Of a DNA stretch of 64,000 bases, positions 9,611-21,404 are shown piece by piece. Under the pieces are notes generated by a model. It did no database searches and was not told the origin of the DNA. It saw nothing but the letters and a program-made list of their open reading frames with translations. Origin of the DNA: Paracoccaceae bacterium (GTDB lineage Bacteria > Pseudomonadota > Alphaproteobacteria > Rhodobacterales > Rhodobacteraceae); assembly GCA_003605175.1 (NCBI GenBank), contig QWDA01000006.1, forward strand, positions 186,001 to 250,000. The letters are read 5' to 3'. The translations under genes and the position numbers were made by a program. Numbering within the stretch: the first letter of the stretch is position 1; every line of letters begins with the position of its first letter.

Positions 9611-10573
9611 ATGAAATGGATCCTCGCCCTGATCCTGTGCGCATTCTGCGCCGCGCCCGCCCGGGCCTTCCCGGTGGAGCGCTGCGTCAATCTCGACAAC
9701 GCGCTGAACGCGCCGGGCTACGAAGGCGAATGGGGCTACCGGATCGAGCGGGCGCATCTCGACCGGATCGCGCGGGCCGGGTTCGACACGGTGCGCCTGC
9801 CGGTGGATTTCTCGACCCGCTGGGACGGCAGGCGGATCGACCCCGCCTTCCTCGCCCGCACCGACCGGGTGATCCGCGACGCGCTCGACCGGCGGCTCCG
9901 GGTGATCCTGACGTTCCACGGCTTCGACGCCCTGCGCCGCGATCCGGGACCGGAAAGCGGGAAATTCCTGGCAATCTGGACCTTCCTCGCGCGGCACTAC
10001 CGGGGCTGGCCCGAGGGGCTGATCTTCGAGCTCTACAACGAACCGGCCGGGGCGCTGACCACGCGGCGCGCCAACGCGCTCCACGCAAGCGCGCTCGCGG
10101 CGATCCGCCCCCTGCACCCGACGCGCTGGGTAGTGCTCGACGGCGGCGACTGGGCGAGCGTCGGCGCGCTCCGGCGCCTCAAGCGCCATGACAGCCGCAC
10201 GGTGCGCAGCTTTCACTACTACGAGCCCTGGGAGTTCACCCACCAGGGCGCGGAATGGCTCGACGCGCCGCCCGGCGAAACCCGCTGGGGCAGCGCGGCC
10301 GACCACGCCCGCATCTCCCGCGACATCGCCCGCGCCGGGCGTCTGGCCGGCCCGGTCTTCCTGGGCGAGTTCGGCGTCAACCACCGGGTCCGACCGGATC
10401 TCCGCTGGGCCTGGACCGAAACCGTGCGCCGCGCCGCCGAGGAGGCCGGGATCGGCTGGTGCCACTGGGGCTTCGCGACCAACTTCCCGCTCTACGACCG
10501 CAGGAACGGAAGATGGCTCGACGGCGCCTTGCCCGCCCTGATGGAGCGGGTTCTTTCTTCGCCCGAACTTTAA
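9611..10573 (+). CDS. secreted glycoside hydrolase family 5 (cellulase-like)
   Basis: A 320-residue protein with a signal peptide (MKWILALILCAFCAAPARA, cleavage near residue 19) and a GH5-type TIM barrel. The expected acid/base Glu144 lies in ELYNEPAG and the nucleophile Glu253 in FLGEFGVNH. Other family features are the N-terminal VRLPVDF, the strand RVILTFHG, and HYYEPWEFTHQG. It should hydrolyse a beta-1,4-glucan or related polysaccharide in the periplasm or outside the cell; the exact substrate cannot be read. A good ribosome site (GAGGGAAAG) precedes the start. It stands alone between dnaE and xdhA and could have a role in exopolysaccharide turnover. Confidence 0.85.
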   Translation: MKWILALILCAFCAAPARAFPVERCVNLDNALNAPGYEGEWGYRIERAHLDRIARAGFDTVRLPVDFSTRWDGRRIDPAFLARTDRVIRDALDRRLRVILTFHGFDALRRDPGPESGKFLAIWTFLARHYRGWPEGLIFELYNEPAGALTTRRANALHASALAAIRPLHPTRWVVLDGGDWASVGALRRLKRHDSRTVRSFHYYEPWEFTHQGAEWLDAPPGETRWGSAADHARISRDIARAGRLAGPVFLGEFGVNHRVRPDLRWAWTETVRRAAEEAGIGWCHWGFATNFPLYDRRNGRWLDGALPALMERVLSSPEL

Positions 10574-10633
10574 GCCGGTCGCGCATTCGACGAGATTTTT
10601 TGAAAGTCCTTCGACCGACCCCGGCACGTCGGG

Positions 10634-10716
10634 GCTTGCGCGGCGGCCGCTTCGGCGCTTTGCTTCAAGCCCGGGAGAGGCACCGGCCTTACGCCGCATC
10701 GGGCCGGTGCGCAAGC
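10634..10716 (+). promoter_or_regulatory. possible structured leader upstream of xdhA
   Basis: In the 183-bp gap before xdhA, GCTTGCGC (10634-10641) can pair with GCGCAAGC (10709-10716). Nested inside, GCACCGGCC (10680-10688) can pair with GGCCGGTGC (10702-10710); the two pairings share two bases and so partly compete. The spacing to the xdhA start (about 40 bases) suits a cis-regulatory RNA or attenuator. I do not recognise a known riboswitch class in it. Confidence 0.3.
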
Positions 10717-10756
10717 GAGGGGATAACCCCGCCGAACAGACAGCGGCAAGGGCCCC

Positions 10757-12126
10757 ATGCCGGAGATCGCCTTCACCCTGAACGGAACACCGGTCCGCGT
10801 CGCGGACGCGGCCCCGACCCGCACGCTGCTCGACTGGCTCCGCGAGGAGCGCGGGCTGACCGGCACCAAGGAGGGCTGCAACGAGGGCGATTGCGGTGCC
10901 TGCACGGTGATGGTCACCGACGCGGCCGGGCCGAAGGCGCTGAACGCCTGCATCCTGTTCCTGCCGCAGCTCCATGGCAAGGCTGTGCGCACCGTCGAGG
11001 GGATCGCCGGGCCCGACGGCACGCTGCACCCGGTCCAGAAGGCGATGGTGGCCGAACACGGCTCGCAATGCGGCTTCTGCACGCCCGGCTTCGTCGTCTC
11101 GATGGCGGTGGCCCATGCGCAGGGCCGCACCGACCATGACGACGCGCTCGCCGGCAATCTCTGCCGCTGCACCGGCTACGCGCCCATCATCCGCGCCGCC
11201 GAGACCGCCCGTGCTGATCCGGTCCCGGACTGGATCCGGGACGATGTGCCGAAGGCTGCGCCGGTGCGGGACGGCGCGTGTTTCATCCCCGAGACCGCCG
11301 ACGAACTCGCGACATGGTACGAAGCGCATCCCGACGCCACGCTTGTGGCAGGCGCCACCGATGTCGGGCTCTGGGTTACCAAAGGGCTCCGCGATCTCGG
11401 TCCGGTGGCGTTTCTGCACCGGTGCCGGTGCCTGCAGCAGGTTCATGTCTACAAAGACCAGATCGTGATTGGCGCGGCCGTCACGATGACCGACCTGATG
11501 CCCGTTCTCCGAAAGCACCATCCGTCCTACGGCGAGATGGTCCGGCGCTACGGGTCGGAGCAGGTCCGGAACGCCGCAACCATCGGCGGCAATATCGCCA
11601 ATGGCTCGCCGATCGGGGACAATCCGCCGGCGCTGATCGCCCTCGGCGCAACGCTTCGGCTCAGAACCGCCCACTCGGCCCGGGAGATGCCCATCGAGGA
11701 TTTCTTCGTCGACTACGGGCGCCAGGATCGGCGACCGGGAGAGCTGGTTGACCGGATCGATATCCCGGCCTCCGCCCCGGCGCTCCGGGTCTACAAGCTC
11801 TCGAAGCGCTTCGACCAGGACATCTCGGCGGTCTGCGGGGCGTTCAACGTGACCGTCGGGGACGGCGTGGTGGCGGGCGCACGGATCGCGTTCGGGGGCA
11901 TGGCGGGCATTCCGAAACGCGCCGCCCATGTGGAGGCGGCCCTCACGGGCCAAGCCTGGACCGAAGCGACCATCCGCGCCGCCATGGCCGAAATGGCCCG
12001 CGACTTCACGCCGATGACCGACATGCGCGCCTCCGCGGCCTACCGGCTGGCGGCGGCGGAGAACATGCTGCTGAGGTATTTCCACGAACTCGGCGGCCAG
12101 CCGGTGAACGTGCTGGAGGTCTCCGC

Positions 12127-12130
<4 letters not shown>
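10757..12130 (+). CDS. xdhA: xanthine dehydrogenase small subunit (2Fe-2S and FAD)
   Basis: Carries electrons from the molybdenum site to NAD. The 457-residue protein has an N-terminal plant-type ferredoxin domain ([13 protein letters not shown]), a second 2Fe-2S domain ([10 protein letters not shown] and [10 protein letters not shown]) and a FAD-binding domain from about residue 185 ([29 protein letters not shown]). This matches bacterial XdhA. Its stop overlaps the xdhB start by four bases. The group xdhABC with a nucleoside importer downstream indicates purine uptake and oxidation to urate. Confidence 0.95.
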
Positions 12131-14465
<2,335 letters not shown>

Positions 14466-14469
<4 letters not shown>

Positions 14470-15410
14470 GCTTCGATCTCGACCCGCTGCGCAAGGCCGC
14501 CGCCCGTGGCCCAATCGCCCGGGTGGTGGTCACCTCCGTCGCGGGCTCGACCCCGCGCGAACCGGGTGCCGCGATGCTGGTGACGGCGCGCGAGGCCACC
14601 GGCACCATCGGCGGCGGCGCTCTGGAATGGGAAGCCATCGCCCGGGCACGCAGCGCACTGGCCGATCACCGCGACCGCGCCGACCGCATCCCGCTCGGCC
14701 CCGGTCTCGGCCAGTGCTGCGGCGGCGTGGTGACGCTCCTGACCGAGATCTGGGACAGCGCACGGCTCGACACCATCGCCGGCGAGATCGTGGCCCGCCC
14801 CCTTCCCGGCACAGCCGGAACGGCGGCGCCGATGGCCGTGCGCCGCGTGCTCGCCGCCGCGAGAAACGGCGGCGCGGTGCCCGAAGCGGCGCTTGTCGCC
14901 GGCTGGTTCCTCGAGCCGGTCACCCGACCCACCCGCCCGGTCTGGATCTACGGCGCCGGCCATGTGGGCCGCACCATCGCGGCCTCGCTGGCACCGCTCC
15001 CGGGGGTCGCGGTCACGCTGATCGACGACGCCGCCTCGCGCTTTCCCGACCCGATGCCCGATTGCGTCACCCGCCTCGTCGCCGCCAACCCCGCCGACGC
15101 GGTCGCCGCCGCCCCGGCCGGGGCCACGCATCTTGTCCTGACCTATTCCCACGCCCTCGACCTGGAGGTCTGCCACCGGGTACTTTCGCGCGACTTCGCC
15201 ACGCTCGGCCTGATCGGCTCGGCCACAAAGCGCGTCCGCTTCCGCGCCCGGCTCGCGGCGCTCGGCCACGGGCCCGCGCTGATCGACCGGCTGCGCTGCC
15301 CGATCGGCGACCCGGCACTCGGCAAGCACCCGCAGGCCATCGCCATCGGCGTCGCGGCCGAGTTCCTGAAACCCGCGGCCGCCGCCGGACGGGGAGAGAA
15401 GACCGCATGA
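14466..15410 (+). CDS. xdhC: xanthine dehydrogenase accessory protein (molybdenum cofactor sulfuration and insertion)
   Basis: XdhC binds molybdenum cofactor, promotes its sulfuration and delivers it to XdhB; it is not part of the final enzyme. The 314-residue protein has the N-terminal motif SVAGSTPREPGAAM, TIGGGALEWEAI, the Cys pair in GLGQCCGG, and a C-terminal Rossmann-like half (WIYGAGHVGRTIA, LGLIGSATKRVRF). The upstream frame is open further, but the ATG at 14466 overlaps the xdhB stop and gives the family N-terminus. It overlaps the next gene at 15407. Confidence 0.93.
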
Positions 15411-16945
15411 CGCCGCTTCTGAAGATCGAGAACCTCACCAAGGCCTATCCCGGCGTCGTCGCCAACGACCATGTCTCCTTCGAGATCGGCGAAGGCGAGG
15501 TGCATGCGCTCCTGGGCGAGAACGGCGCCGGAAAATCCACCCTCGTCAAGATGATCTACGGCCTCGTTCGCCCGGACGAGGGCGCCATGACCCTCCGCGG
15601 CGGCGCTTACGAGCCCGCGACGCCCCATATCGCGCGGCAGAACGGCATCGCCATGGTGTTCCAGCATTTCTCGCTGTTCGAGGCATTGGACGTGGCCGAG
15701 AACGTCGCCCTCGGCATGGAGAACCCGCCGCCCCGGCGCGAGCTCGCGCGGCGGATCCGCGAGGTGTCGGAAACCTACGGCCTGCCGCTCGACCCCGCCC
15801 GCCTTGTCGGCGATCTCTCCGCCGGCGAACGCCAGCGCGTCGAGATCATCCGCTGCCTGCTGCAGGACCCCAAGCTCCTGATCATGGATGAACCGACCAG
15901 CGTCCTGACCCCGCAGGAAGTCGATATCCTCTTCGAAACATTGAGGAAACTCTCCACCGAGGGCACCGCGATCCTCTACATCTCCCACAAGCTCGAGGAG
16001 ATCCGCACCCTTTGCCAGGGCGCCACGATCCTGCGCCTCGGCAAGGTGGTCGGCTCCTGCAACCCGCGCGAGAAATCCGCCCGCGAGCTTGCCGAGATGA
16101 TGGTCGGCACCACGCTCCACACCCCCGATCGCGGCGGCAAGGCACTGGGCGAGGTGGCGCTCGCGGTCAAGAACCTTTCGGTCGCCTCGGCCAACCCGTT
16201 CGGCACCAGCCTGCGCGACATCTCCTTCGAGGTCCGCAAGGGCGAGGTCCTGGGCATCGGCGGCGTCGCCGGGAACGGGCAGGACGACCTCCTCCTCGCG
16301 CTCTCGGGCGAAACGCGGACCGCGCCCGGCACGATCACCGTGCTGGGCCGGCCGGTGGGCGCGCTCGGCCCCAACGAGCGGCGGCGCCTGGGCGTCCTCT
16401 CGGCCCCCGAAGAACGGCTCGGCCACGCGGCGGCGCCCGACATGAGCCTCACCGAGAACGCGCTCCTCACCGCCTCGATCCGCAAGGGGCTGACGAAGAA
16501 CGGCTTCCTCGACTGGGCCGGCGCGCGCCGCTTCGCCGAGGAGGTGATCGCCGAATTCGACGTGCGCACCCCGGGCCCGACCCGCGCGGCGCGCTCGCTT
16601 TCCGGCGGCAACCTGCAGAAATTCGTGATCGGCCGCGAGGTCATGCAGGACCCGGCGGTCTTCGTGGTGAACCAGCCGACCTGGGGCGTCGACGCCTCGG
16701 CCGCCGCCTATATCCGCCAGGCGCTCCTCAACCTCGCGCTTCAGGGTGCGGCCATCGTCTGCATCAGCCAGGATCTCGACGAGCTCATGGAAATCTCCGA
16801 CCGTTTCGCCGCGCTGAACGAAGGCCGGCTCTCGGCGCCCCGCCCCGTCGAGGGGCTGACCATCGAAGAAATCGGCCTGATGATGGGTGGCGCGCACGGG
16901 ATGGAGGTGGCGCATCCCGAAACGCCCGCCGGAGCCGTCGCATGA
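15407..16945 (+). CDS. nucleoside/purine ABC importer, double ATPase subunit
   Basis: A 512-residue fused ATP-binding protein of the RbsA/NupA type. The first half has a complete Walker A (LLGENGAGKST), signature (LSAGERQRVEII) and Walker B (LLIMDEPTS). The second half has a degenerate P-loop (GVAGNGQDDLL), a good signature (LSGGNLQKFV) and NQPTWGVD in place of the canonical Walker B glutamate, as is common in this family. The ATG at 15407 overlaps xdhC. It energises the importer formed with the two permeases and the BMP-family binding protein downstream, feeding xanthine dehydrogenase. Confidence 0.92.
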   Translation: MTPLLKIENLTKAYPGVVANDHVSFEIGEGEVHALLGENGAGKSTLVKMIYGLVRPDEGAMTLRGGAYEPATPHIARQNGIAMVFQHFSLFEALDVAENVALGMENPPPRRELARRIREVSETYGLPLDPARLVGDLSAGERQRVEIIRCLLQDPKLLIMDEPTSVLTPQEVDILFETLRKLSTEGTAILYISHKLEEIRTLCQGATILRLGKVVGSCNPREKSARELAEMMVGTTLHTPDRGGKALGEVALAVKNLSVASANPFGTSLRDISFEVRKGEVLGIGGVAGNGQDDLLLALSGETRTAPGTITVLGRPVGALGPNERRRLGVLSAPEERLGHAAAPDMSLTENALLTASIRKGLTKNGFLDWAGARRFAEEVIAEFDVRTPGPTRAARSLSGGNLQKFVIGREVMQDPAVFVVNQPTWGVDASAAAYIRQALLNLALQGAAIVCISQDLDELMEISDRFAALNEGRLSAPRPVEGLTIEEIGLMMGGAHGMEVAHPETPAGAVA

Positions 16946-18024
16946 TCCGCCTCGACCGCCGCCCCGACCCGTCCCGCGCCTGGTCGCTCGCCACGCCGCC
17001 GCTCGCCGTCCTCGCCACGATGATCGCCGGCGGCCTCCTCTTCGCGGCGCTCGGCAAACCGCCTGTCGAGGCGATCCGAACCATCTTCTGGGATCCGGTC
17101 TTCGGCGAATTCGCCTTCTACTACCGCGGCCAGCTCCTCGTGAAGGCGGGCCCGCTGATCCTGATCGCCACCGGCCTCTCGCTCGGCTTCCGGGCGGGCG
17201 TCTGGAATATCGGCGCCGAGGGGCAGTACATCATCGGCGCGCTCTGCGGCGCCGGCGTGGCGCTCGCCGCCTATCCGATGGAAAGCGCGTTCCTGTTTCC
17301 GCTCATGGTCGTCGCCGGCGCGCTCGGCGGCTGGGCCTGGGCGATGATCCCCGGGATCCTCCGGACGAAGTTCAACACCAACGAGATCCTCACATCGCTC
17401 CTGCTCGTCTACGTCGCCGAGCAGCTGATGGCGAAGATGTCCTTCGGCCTGCTGCGCAACCCCGAGGGCTCGGGTTTCCCCGGGAGCCGGAACCTCCAGC
17501 AATACCCCTCGGCGGCCAATTCCGAGCTGATCGCCGGGACGGGGATGCACTGGGGCATCGTCGCCGCCTTCGTCGCGGTGATCTTCGCCCATGTGCTCCT
17601 CAACCGCCACATCATGGGCTTCAACATCCGCCTCGCCGGACAGGCGCCGCGCGCCGCGAAATTCTCCGGCGTCCAGCCCGCGCGGCTGATCCTGTTCTGC
17701 CTCGGCATCTCGGGCGCGCTCGCCGGGATGGCGGGCCTCTTCGAGGTTGCAGGTCCGGCGGGCCAGATCACGCCCAGCTTCAATGTGGGCTACGGCTTCA
17801 CCGCGATCATCGTCGCCTTTCTCGGCCGCCTGCACCCGGTGGGCATCCTCCTCGCCGGGCTCCTGATGGCGCTCACCTATGTCGGCGGCGAGGCCGCCCA
17901 GGCCAATCTCGGCCTCCCCGCCGCCGCAATCCAGGCGTTCCAGGGGATGCTGCTGTTCTTCCTGCTCGCGGGCGACGTGCTGACGAACTTCCGCCTGCGG
18001 CTCGGCCGGCCGGAGGTGGCGTGA
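16942..18024 (+). CDS. nucleoside/purine ABC importer permease 1
   Basis: A 360-residue polytopic inner-membrane protein of the BPD_transp_2 (RbsC/NupP-like) family with about eight to ten predicted helices. Typical features are FRAGVWNIGAEGQYIIGAL, the cytoplasmic RTKFNTNEILTSLLL loop, and the GFTAIIVAFLGRLHPVGI segment near the C-terminus. It overlaps the ATPase gene by four bases. A 238-bp gap holding an interspersed repeat separates it from permease 2. Confidence 0.9.
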   Translation: MIRLDRRPDPSRAWSLATPPLAVLATMIAGGLLFAALGKPPVEAIRTIFWDPVFGEFAFYYRGQLLVKAGPLILIATGLSLGFRAGVWNIGAEGQYIIGALCGAGVALAAYPMESAFLFPLMVVAGALGGWAWAMIPGILRTKFNTNEILTSLLLVYVAEQLMAKMSFGLLRNPEGSGFPGSRNLQQYPSAANSELIAGTGMHWGIVAAFVAVIFAHVLLNRHIMGFNIRLAGQAPRAAKFSGVQPARLILFCLGISGALAGMAGLFEVAGPAGQITPSFNVGYGFTAIIVAFLGRLHPVGILLAGLLMALTYVGGEAAQANLGLPAAAIQAFQGMLLFFLLAGDVLTNFRLRLGRPEVA

Positions 18025-18037
18025 TGGACTTGCGAGC

Positions 18038-18209
18038 CTTGCCCGGAATCAAGGCGCGAGGCGCCGCCGGGCAGCGCCCGACCGCCCCCCGGGCGGGCGC
18101 TTTTGCGCCGTTGACGCGCGGAACAGGCGTTCAACGGGATTGCACCATAAATCGCACCACACGGCGGTTGGGAGCGCCAACCCGCGGTCGGGCCCTGCCC
18201 TCCGTTCCA
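18038..18209 (+). repeat. interspersed palindromic repeat, copy 1
   Basis: This stretch resembles 47731-47902 in the same orientation. Both begin CTTGCCCGGAATC, then have a long G+C-rich inverted repeat with GCGCCCG and GGGCGGGCGC arms followed by TTTTGC or TTTGC, and end with a shared segment containing ACCCGCGGTCGG. Here it separates the two permease genes. The hairpin followed by a T-run could attenuate transcription into permease 2. I have seen similar sequences in Rhodobacteraceae, so it is probably a family-wide repeat. Confidence 0.55.
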
Positions 18210-18262
18210 CCGGACGTCAAACATGGTGTTGCACAGGGTCTCGCCCGCGACGAGGTACCAGA

Positions 18263-19180
18263 ATGAACCCCGAACTCCTGCTCTCCGCCCTGATGGTCGC
18301 CTCGACCCCGATCCTCCTCGCCGCCATCGGCGAGTTGGTCGTCGAAAAGGCCGGCGTCCTCAATCTCGGCGTCGAGGGCATGATGATCGTGGGCGCGATC
18401 TGCGGCTTCGCCGTCGCGGTCGAGACCCAGAACCCCTATCTCGGCTTCCTCGGCGGCGCCGCCGGGGCCGCGGCGCTTTCGATGATCTTCGCCTTCCTCA
18501 CCCAGGTGCTCCTGTCGAACCAGGTCGCCACCGGTCTCGCGCTCACGCTGTTCGGCCTCGGCTTCTCGGCGCTGATCGGCCAGAGCTATTCCGGCCAGAA
18601 GCCGCCCGCGACCCACGACCTCTGGATCCCGCTTTTGCGCGACATCCCCTTCCTCGGGCCCGTGCTCTTCCGGCACGACCTCATGGTCTATGTCTCCCTT
18701 GCCCTCGTCGCCCTCGTCTGGGCGGTGCTCACCCGCACAAGGATCGGCCTCGTCCTCCGCGCGGTGGGCGAGAATCACGACGCCGCACATGCGCTCGGCT
18801 ACAAGGTGGTGCGGATCCGCATCGCCGCCATCGCCTTCGGCGGCGCCTGCGCCGGGCTCGGCGGCGCCTATCTCAGCCTCGTTCGGGTGCCGCAATGGAC
18901 CGAGGGCATGACCGCGGGCGCCGGCTGGATCGCGCTCGCCATCGTGGTCTTCGCCTCCTGGCGGCCCTGGCGGGTTCTGCTCGGCGCCTATCTTTTCGGC
19001 GGCATCACCGTCCTGCAACTAAACCTGCAGGCCGCCGGCGCCTCGATTCCGGTCGAATACTTGTCGATGTCCCCCTATCTGATAACGATCCTCGTGCTCG
19101 TCATCATGTCGGCCGACCGGACGCGCGCGGCGATGAACGCCCCCGCCTCGCTCGGCCGGCCGTTCCACGCAGCAGCGTGA
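18263..19180 (+). CDS. nucleoside/purine ABC importer permease 2
   Basis: A 305-residue polytopic membrane protein, partner of permease 1. It has the family segments EKAGVLNLGVEGMMIVGAI and the loop GENHDAAHALGYKV typical of the second permease of BMP-dependent importers. The preferred start is the ATG at 18263 behind GAGGTACC; the open frame upstream lies in the repeat. The binding-protein gene follows after 47 bp. Confidence 0.91.
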   Translation: MNPELLLSALMVASTPILLAAIGELVVEKAGVLNLGVEGMMIVGAICGFAVAVETQNPYLGFLGGAAGAAALSMIFAFLTQVLLSNQVATGLALTLFGLGFSALIGQSYSGQKPPATHDLWIPLLRDIPFLGPVLFRHDLMVYVSLALVALVWAVLTRTRIGLVLRAVGENHDAAHALGYKVVRIRIAAIAFGGACAGLGGAYLSLVRVPQWTEGMTAGAGWIALAIVVFASWRPWRVLLGAYLFGGITVLQLNLQAAGASIPVEYLSMSPYLITILVLVIMSADRTRAAMNAPASLGRPFHAAA

Positions 19181-19227
19181 ACCATCACCCGGCCGCAAGG
19201 GCCGAACAGTAAAACAGGGAGTTTGGG

Positions 19228-20301
19228 ATGAAACGCAGAACGCTACTGGCCAGCGCCGCCGCCGCGGCCCTGATCGCCGGCAAGGTCTCCGCGCAGGACA
19301 AGGTCAAGGTCGGCTTCGTGCTGGTCGGGCCGAAGAACGACGGCGGCTGGTCGCAGCACCATTACGAGAGCGCCGTGAAGATGAAGGAGCATTTCGGCGA
19401 CGCCGTCGAGCTCGTCGTGCAGGAAAGCGTCCCCGAGGGCGCCGATGCCGAGCGCGTGCTGACCCAGATGGCGCTCGCGGGCACCGACCTGATCTTCACC
19501 ACCTCCTTCGGTTACATGGATGCGACCGCGAACGTGGCCGCGAAGTTCCCGAAGGTGAAGTTCGAGCATGCCACCGGCTACAAGACCGCGGCCAACATGG
19601 GCAACTATTCCGCGCGCTTCTACGAGGGCCGCGCGGTGATGGGCCATATCGCCGGCAAGATGACCAAGTCGAACAAGATCGGCTACATCGCTTCCTTCCC
19701 GATCCCAGAAGTGATCCGCGGCATCAACTCGACCTATATCCACGCGAAGAAGGCCAACCCCGACGTGACCATCAGCGTGGTCTGGCTCTTCACCTGGTTC
19801 GACCCGGCGAAAGAGGCCGACGCCACCCAGGCGCTGATCGACCAGGGCGTCGACGTGATCCTCGCCCATACCGACTCGACCGCGCCGCTCGCGAAGATGA
19901 AGGAGCATGGTGGCGTCTACGGGTTCGGCCAGGCTGCCGACATGGCCGAATACGCGCCCGAGCCGCGCATTTCCTCGATCATCGACGAATGGGCGCCCTA
20001 TTACATCAGCCAGGTCCAGTCGGTGATGGACGGCACCTGGGAAGCGAAGGCGACCTGGGACGGGATCGCCGAGGGCATGGTCGGGATCGGCGAATTTTCC
20101 GACGTGATCCCCGAGGATGTCCGCGCCGAGGCCGAGGCGCTCAAGCAGTCGATCATCGACAAGAGCTACCACCCGTTCACCGGCCCCCTGAACAAGCAGG
20201 ACGGGTCGCCCTGGCTCGCCGAAGGGGAAGTCGCCGATGACGGCGCGCTGGCCGGGCTCGACTTCTATGTAGAGGGCGTCACGGGCGATATCCCGAACTG
20301 A
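19228..20301 (+). CDS. BMP-family purine/nucleoside-binding protein
   Basis: The periplasmic receptor of the importer. The 357-residue protein has an N-terminal signal peptide (MKRRTLLASAAAAALIAGKVSAQ, cleavage near residue 23) and then the BMP fold typical of PnrA/TmpC proteins: VGFVLVGPKNDGGWSQHHYES, TTSFGYMDAT, GIDQ-like ALIDQGVDVILAH, and the C-terminal FTGPLNKQDG. Such proteins bind purine nucleosides or bases. Its place after xdhABC and the ABC genes supports a purine ligand. A hairpin at 20315-20340 follows the stop. Confidence 0.91.
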   Translation: MKRRTLLASAAAAALIAGKVSAQDKVKVGFVLVGPKNDGGWSQHHYESAVKMKEHFGDAVELVVQESVPEGADAERVLTQMALAGTDLIFTTSFGYMDATANVAAKFPKVKFEHATGYKTAANMGNYSARFYEGRAVMGHIAGKMTKSNKIGYIASFPIPEVIRGINSTYIHAKKANPDVTISVVWLFTWFDPAKEADATQALIDQGVDVILAHTDSTAPLAKMKEHGGVYGFGQAADMAEYAPEPRISSIIDEWAPYYISQVQSVMDGTWEAKATWDGIAEGMVGIGEFSDVIPEDVRAEAEALKQSIIDKSYHPFTGPLNKQDGSPWLAEGEVADDGALAGLDFYVEGVTGDIPN

Positions 20302-20314
20302 CCTCGGAAAGCCA

Positions 20315-20340
20315 CGGGGGACGCCGCTCGGGGTCCCCCG
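20315..20340 (+). terminator. hairpin after the purine importer operon
   Basis: CGGGGGAC (20315-20322) and GTCCCCCG (20333-20340) form a perfect 8-bp stem with a 10-base loop, 13 bases after the last stop of the operon. A T-run is absent, so it may act as a weak terminator or as 3' protection. Confidence 0.5.
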
Positions 20341-20419
20341 CAAGCGCCTCGCGCGGTGGAGCCGGACGCTCCGTTACGGACAAGCCGGGCGGGGGGAAGG
20401 GTTCAGCCGACGCGCCGCG

Positions 20420-21058
20420 TCAGACGAATTCCGGCCGATAGTCCTGCGCTTCCGGCTCGGAATAGCGCGGGGCGGGATAGCCCGGGGCCGCTTCCGGCCC
20501 GGCCTCGAACAGGGCGGCGATGTCGCGGCTGAGATCCTCGTCGAGCTCGCCCACCGCCTTCGGCGAGGGCAGGTAGCTCTCGACCGGCAGGCCGTTCGCG
20601 GCGAAGACCTGGTGATCGGCGAAGACCACGTTGTAGAAGGTCATCTCGGTGATGCCCCGGTCGAAGAAGGCCGCGTCCGAGGCCTCGGCGATGTCGCGCG
20701 CGGCAATCAGGCAGGAGCACGTATCGGGCATGTCGGCGAGCCGGTAGCCGGGCACCAGGATCCGGTGACGGGCCGCGACCAGGAGATCGCGCTGCGGCAT
20801 CATCGGGCCGATGGCGCGGGGCTTCAGCCGCACCGGCGCCAGCGAGGGATCGGCGGCGATCTCGGCGGCGGTGAGGCTGCGCGTCCAGACCATCCGGACC
20901 GGCTGCAGCCCGTTGTCCCGGGTCACGATCAGGTCGCCCGGCCGCAGGTTCTCGATCCGCCGCGCGCCACAGGGCGTGCGCACATTGGCGCTTCCGGCCA
21001 GCCCGAGAAGCGGGCCCTGCCTGCTACGCCCCTTCGTGATCTTCGACATCATGGTCAT
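20420..21058 (-). CDS. Hint-domain protein, probably without self-splicing activity
   Basis: About 212 residues from ATG 21058 (or 209 from the Met at 21049). The middle matches Hint (hedgehog/intein) domain proteins common in Rhodobacteraceae: VRTPCGARRIENLRPGDLIVTRDNG, QPVRMVWTR, the block-B-like RDLLVAARHRILV, and a late block FADHQVFAANGLPVESYLP. Family members usually have a Cys or Ser before the TPxG motif as the N-S acyl-shift residue; here the segment reads LAGSANVRTPCG, so the usual Cys is not at its place. The C-terminal 40 residues are acidic and Pro-rich. The longer open frame to 21139 lacks homology-like sequence at its N-terminus and is not used. Confidence 0.75.
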   Translation of the reverse strand: MTMMSKITKGRSRQGPLLGLAGSANVRTPCGARRIENLRPGDLIVTRDNGLQPVRMVWTRSLTAAEIAADPSLAPVRLKPRAIGPMMPQRDLLVAARHRILVPGYRLADMPDTCSCLIAARDIAEASDAAFFDRGITEMTFYNVVFADHQVFAANGLPVESYLPSPKAVGELDEDLSRDIAALFEAGPEAAPGYPAPRYSEPEAQDYRPEFV

Positions 21059-21404
21059 GTCGCATGGACTCCAACGCCAACTCCCCTGGGCCCAGAGTTG
21101 AAAGTGAATATGGCATGAATTTGGTAACCAGATGGTCACAAGCGGGCAGCAGAATCCACCCGGATTCCATCGCCGAAGAACCCGTTATTTCCATATATTT
21201 CAGCACCGTATCGGCAAATTCCCGCCAAATTGCCTGCATTTTTCCCCGCCCCCCTCCGGCGGGCCCTACCCTCAGCCGGGGTTTACCAAACTCGCATTGC
21301 CCCTGCGAATCGGTAGCCGGGCCCTGACAGTGCCGGGCGCGGCCCCGGCTTTGTTTCCGCCGTTCGGTCGATTGTGGCAGGCCCATGTCAGCCTTCCGGC
21401 AAGC
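21059..21404. other. intergenic region, AT-richer, promoter of the Hint gene
   Basis: No convincing gene is seen here. The part next to the Hint gene (about 21110-21245) is visibly AT-richer than the surroundings and should hold its promoter. The part next to 21405 is G+C-rich with short inverted repeats such as CCGGGCGCGGCCCCGG. Confidence 0.5.

Noticed and set aside
6633-9614. A 993-codon open frame on the plus strand
   Set aside because: It is antisense to dnaE. Its product is Arg/His/Leu-rich without any motif, as expected for shadow frames in high-G+C DNA.
10574-10756. A known purine or molybdenum cofactor riboswitch
   Set aside because: Hairpins are present, but I could not match the conserved core of any known class.
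20420-21058. Intein or split intein
   Set aside because: Only Hint-type motifs are seen; there is no host extein protein on either side and no homing endonuclease.
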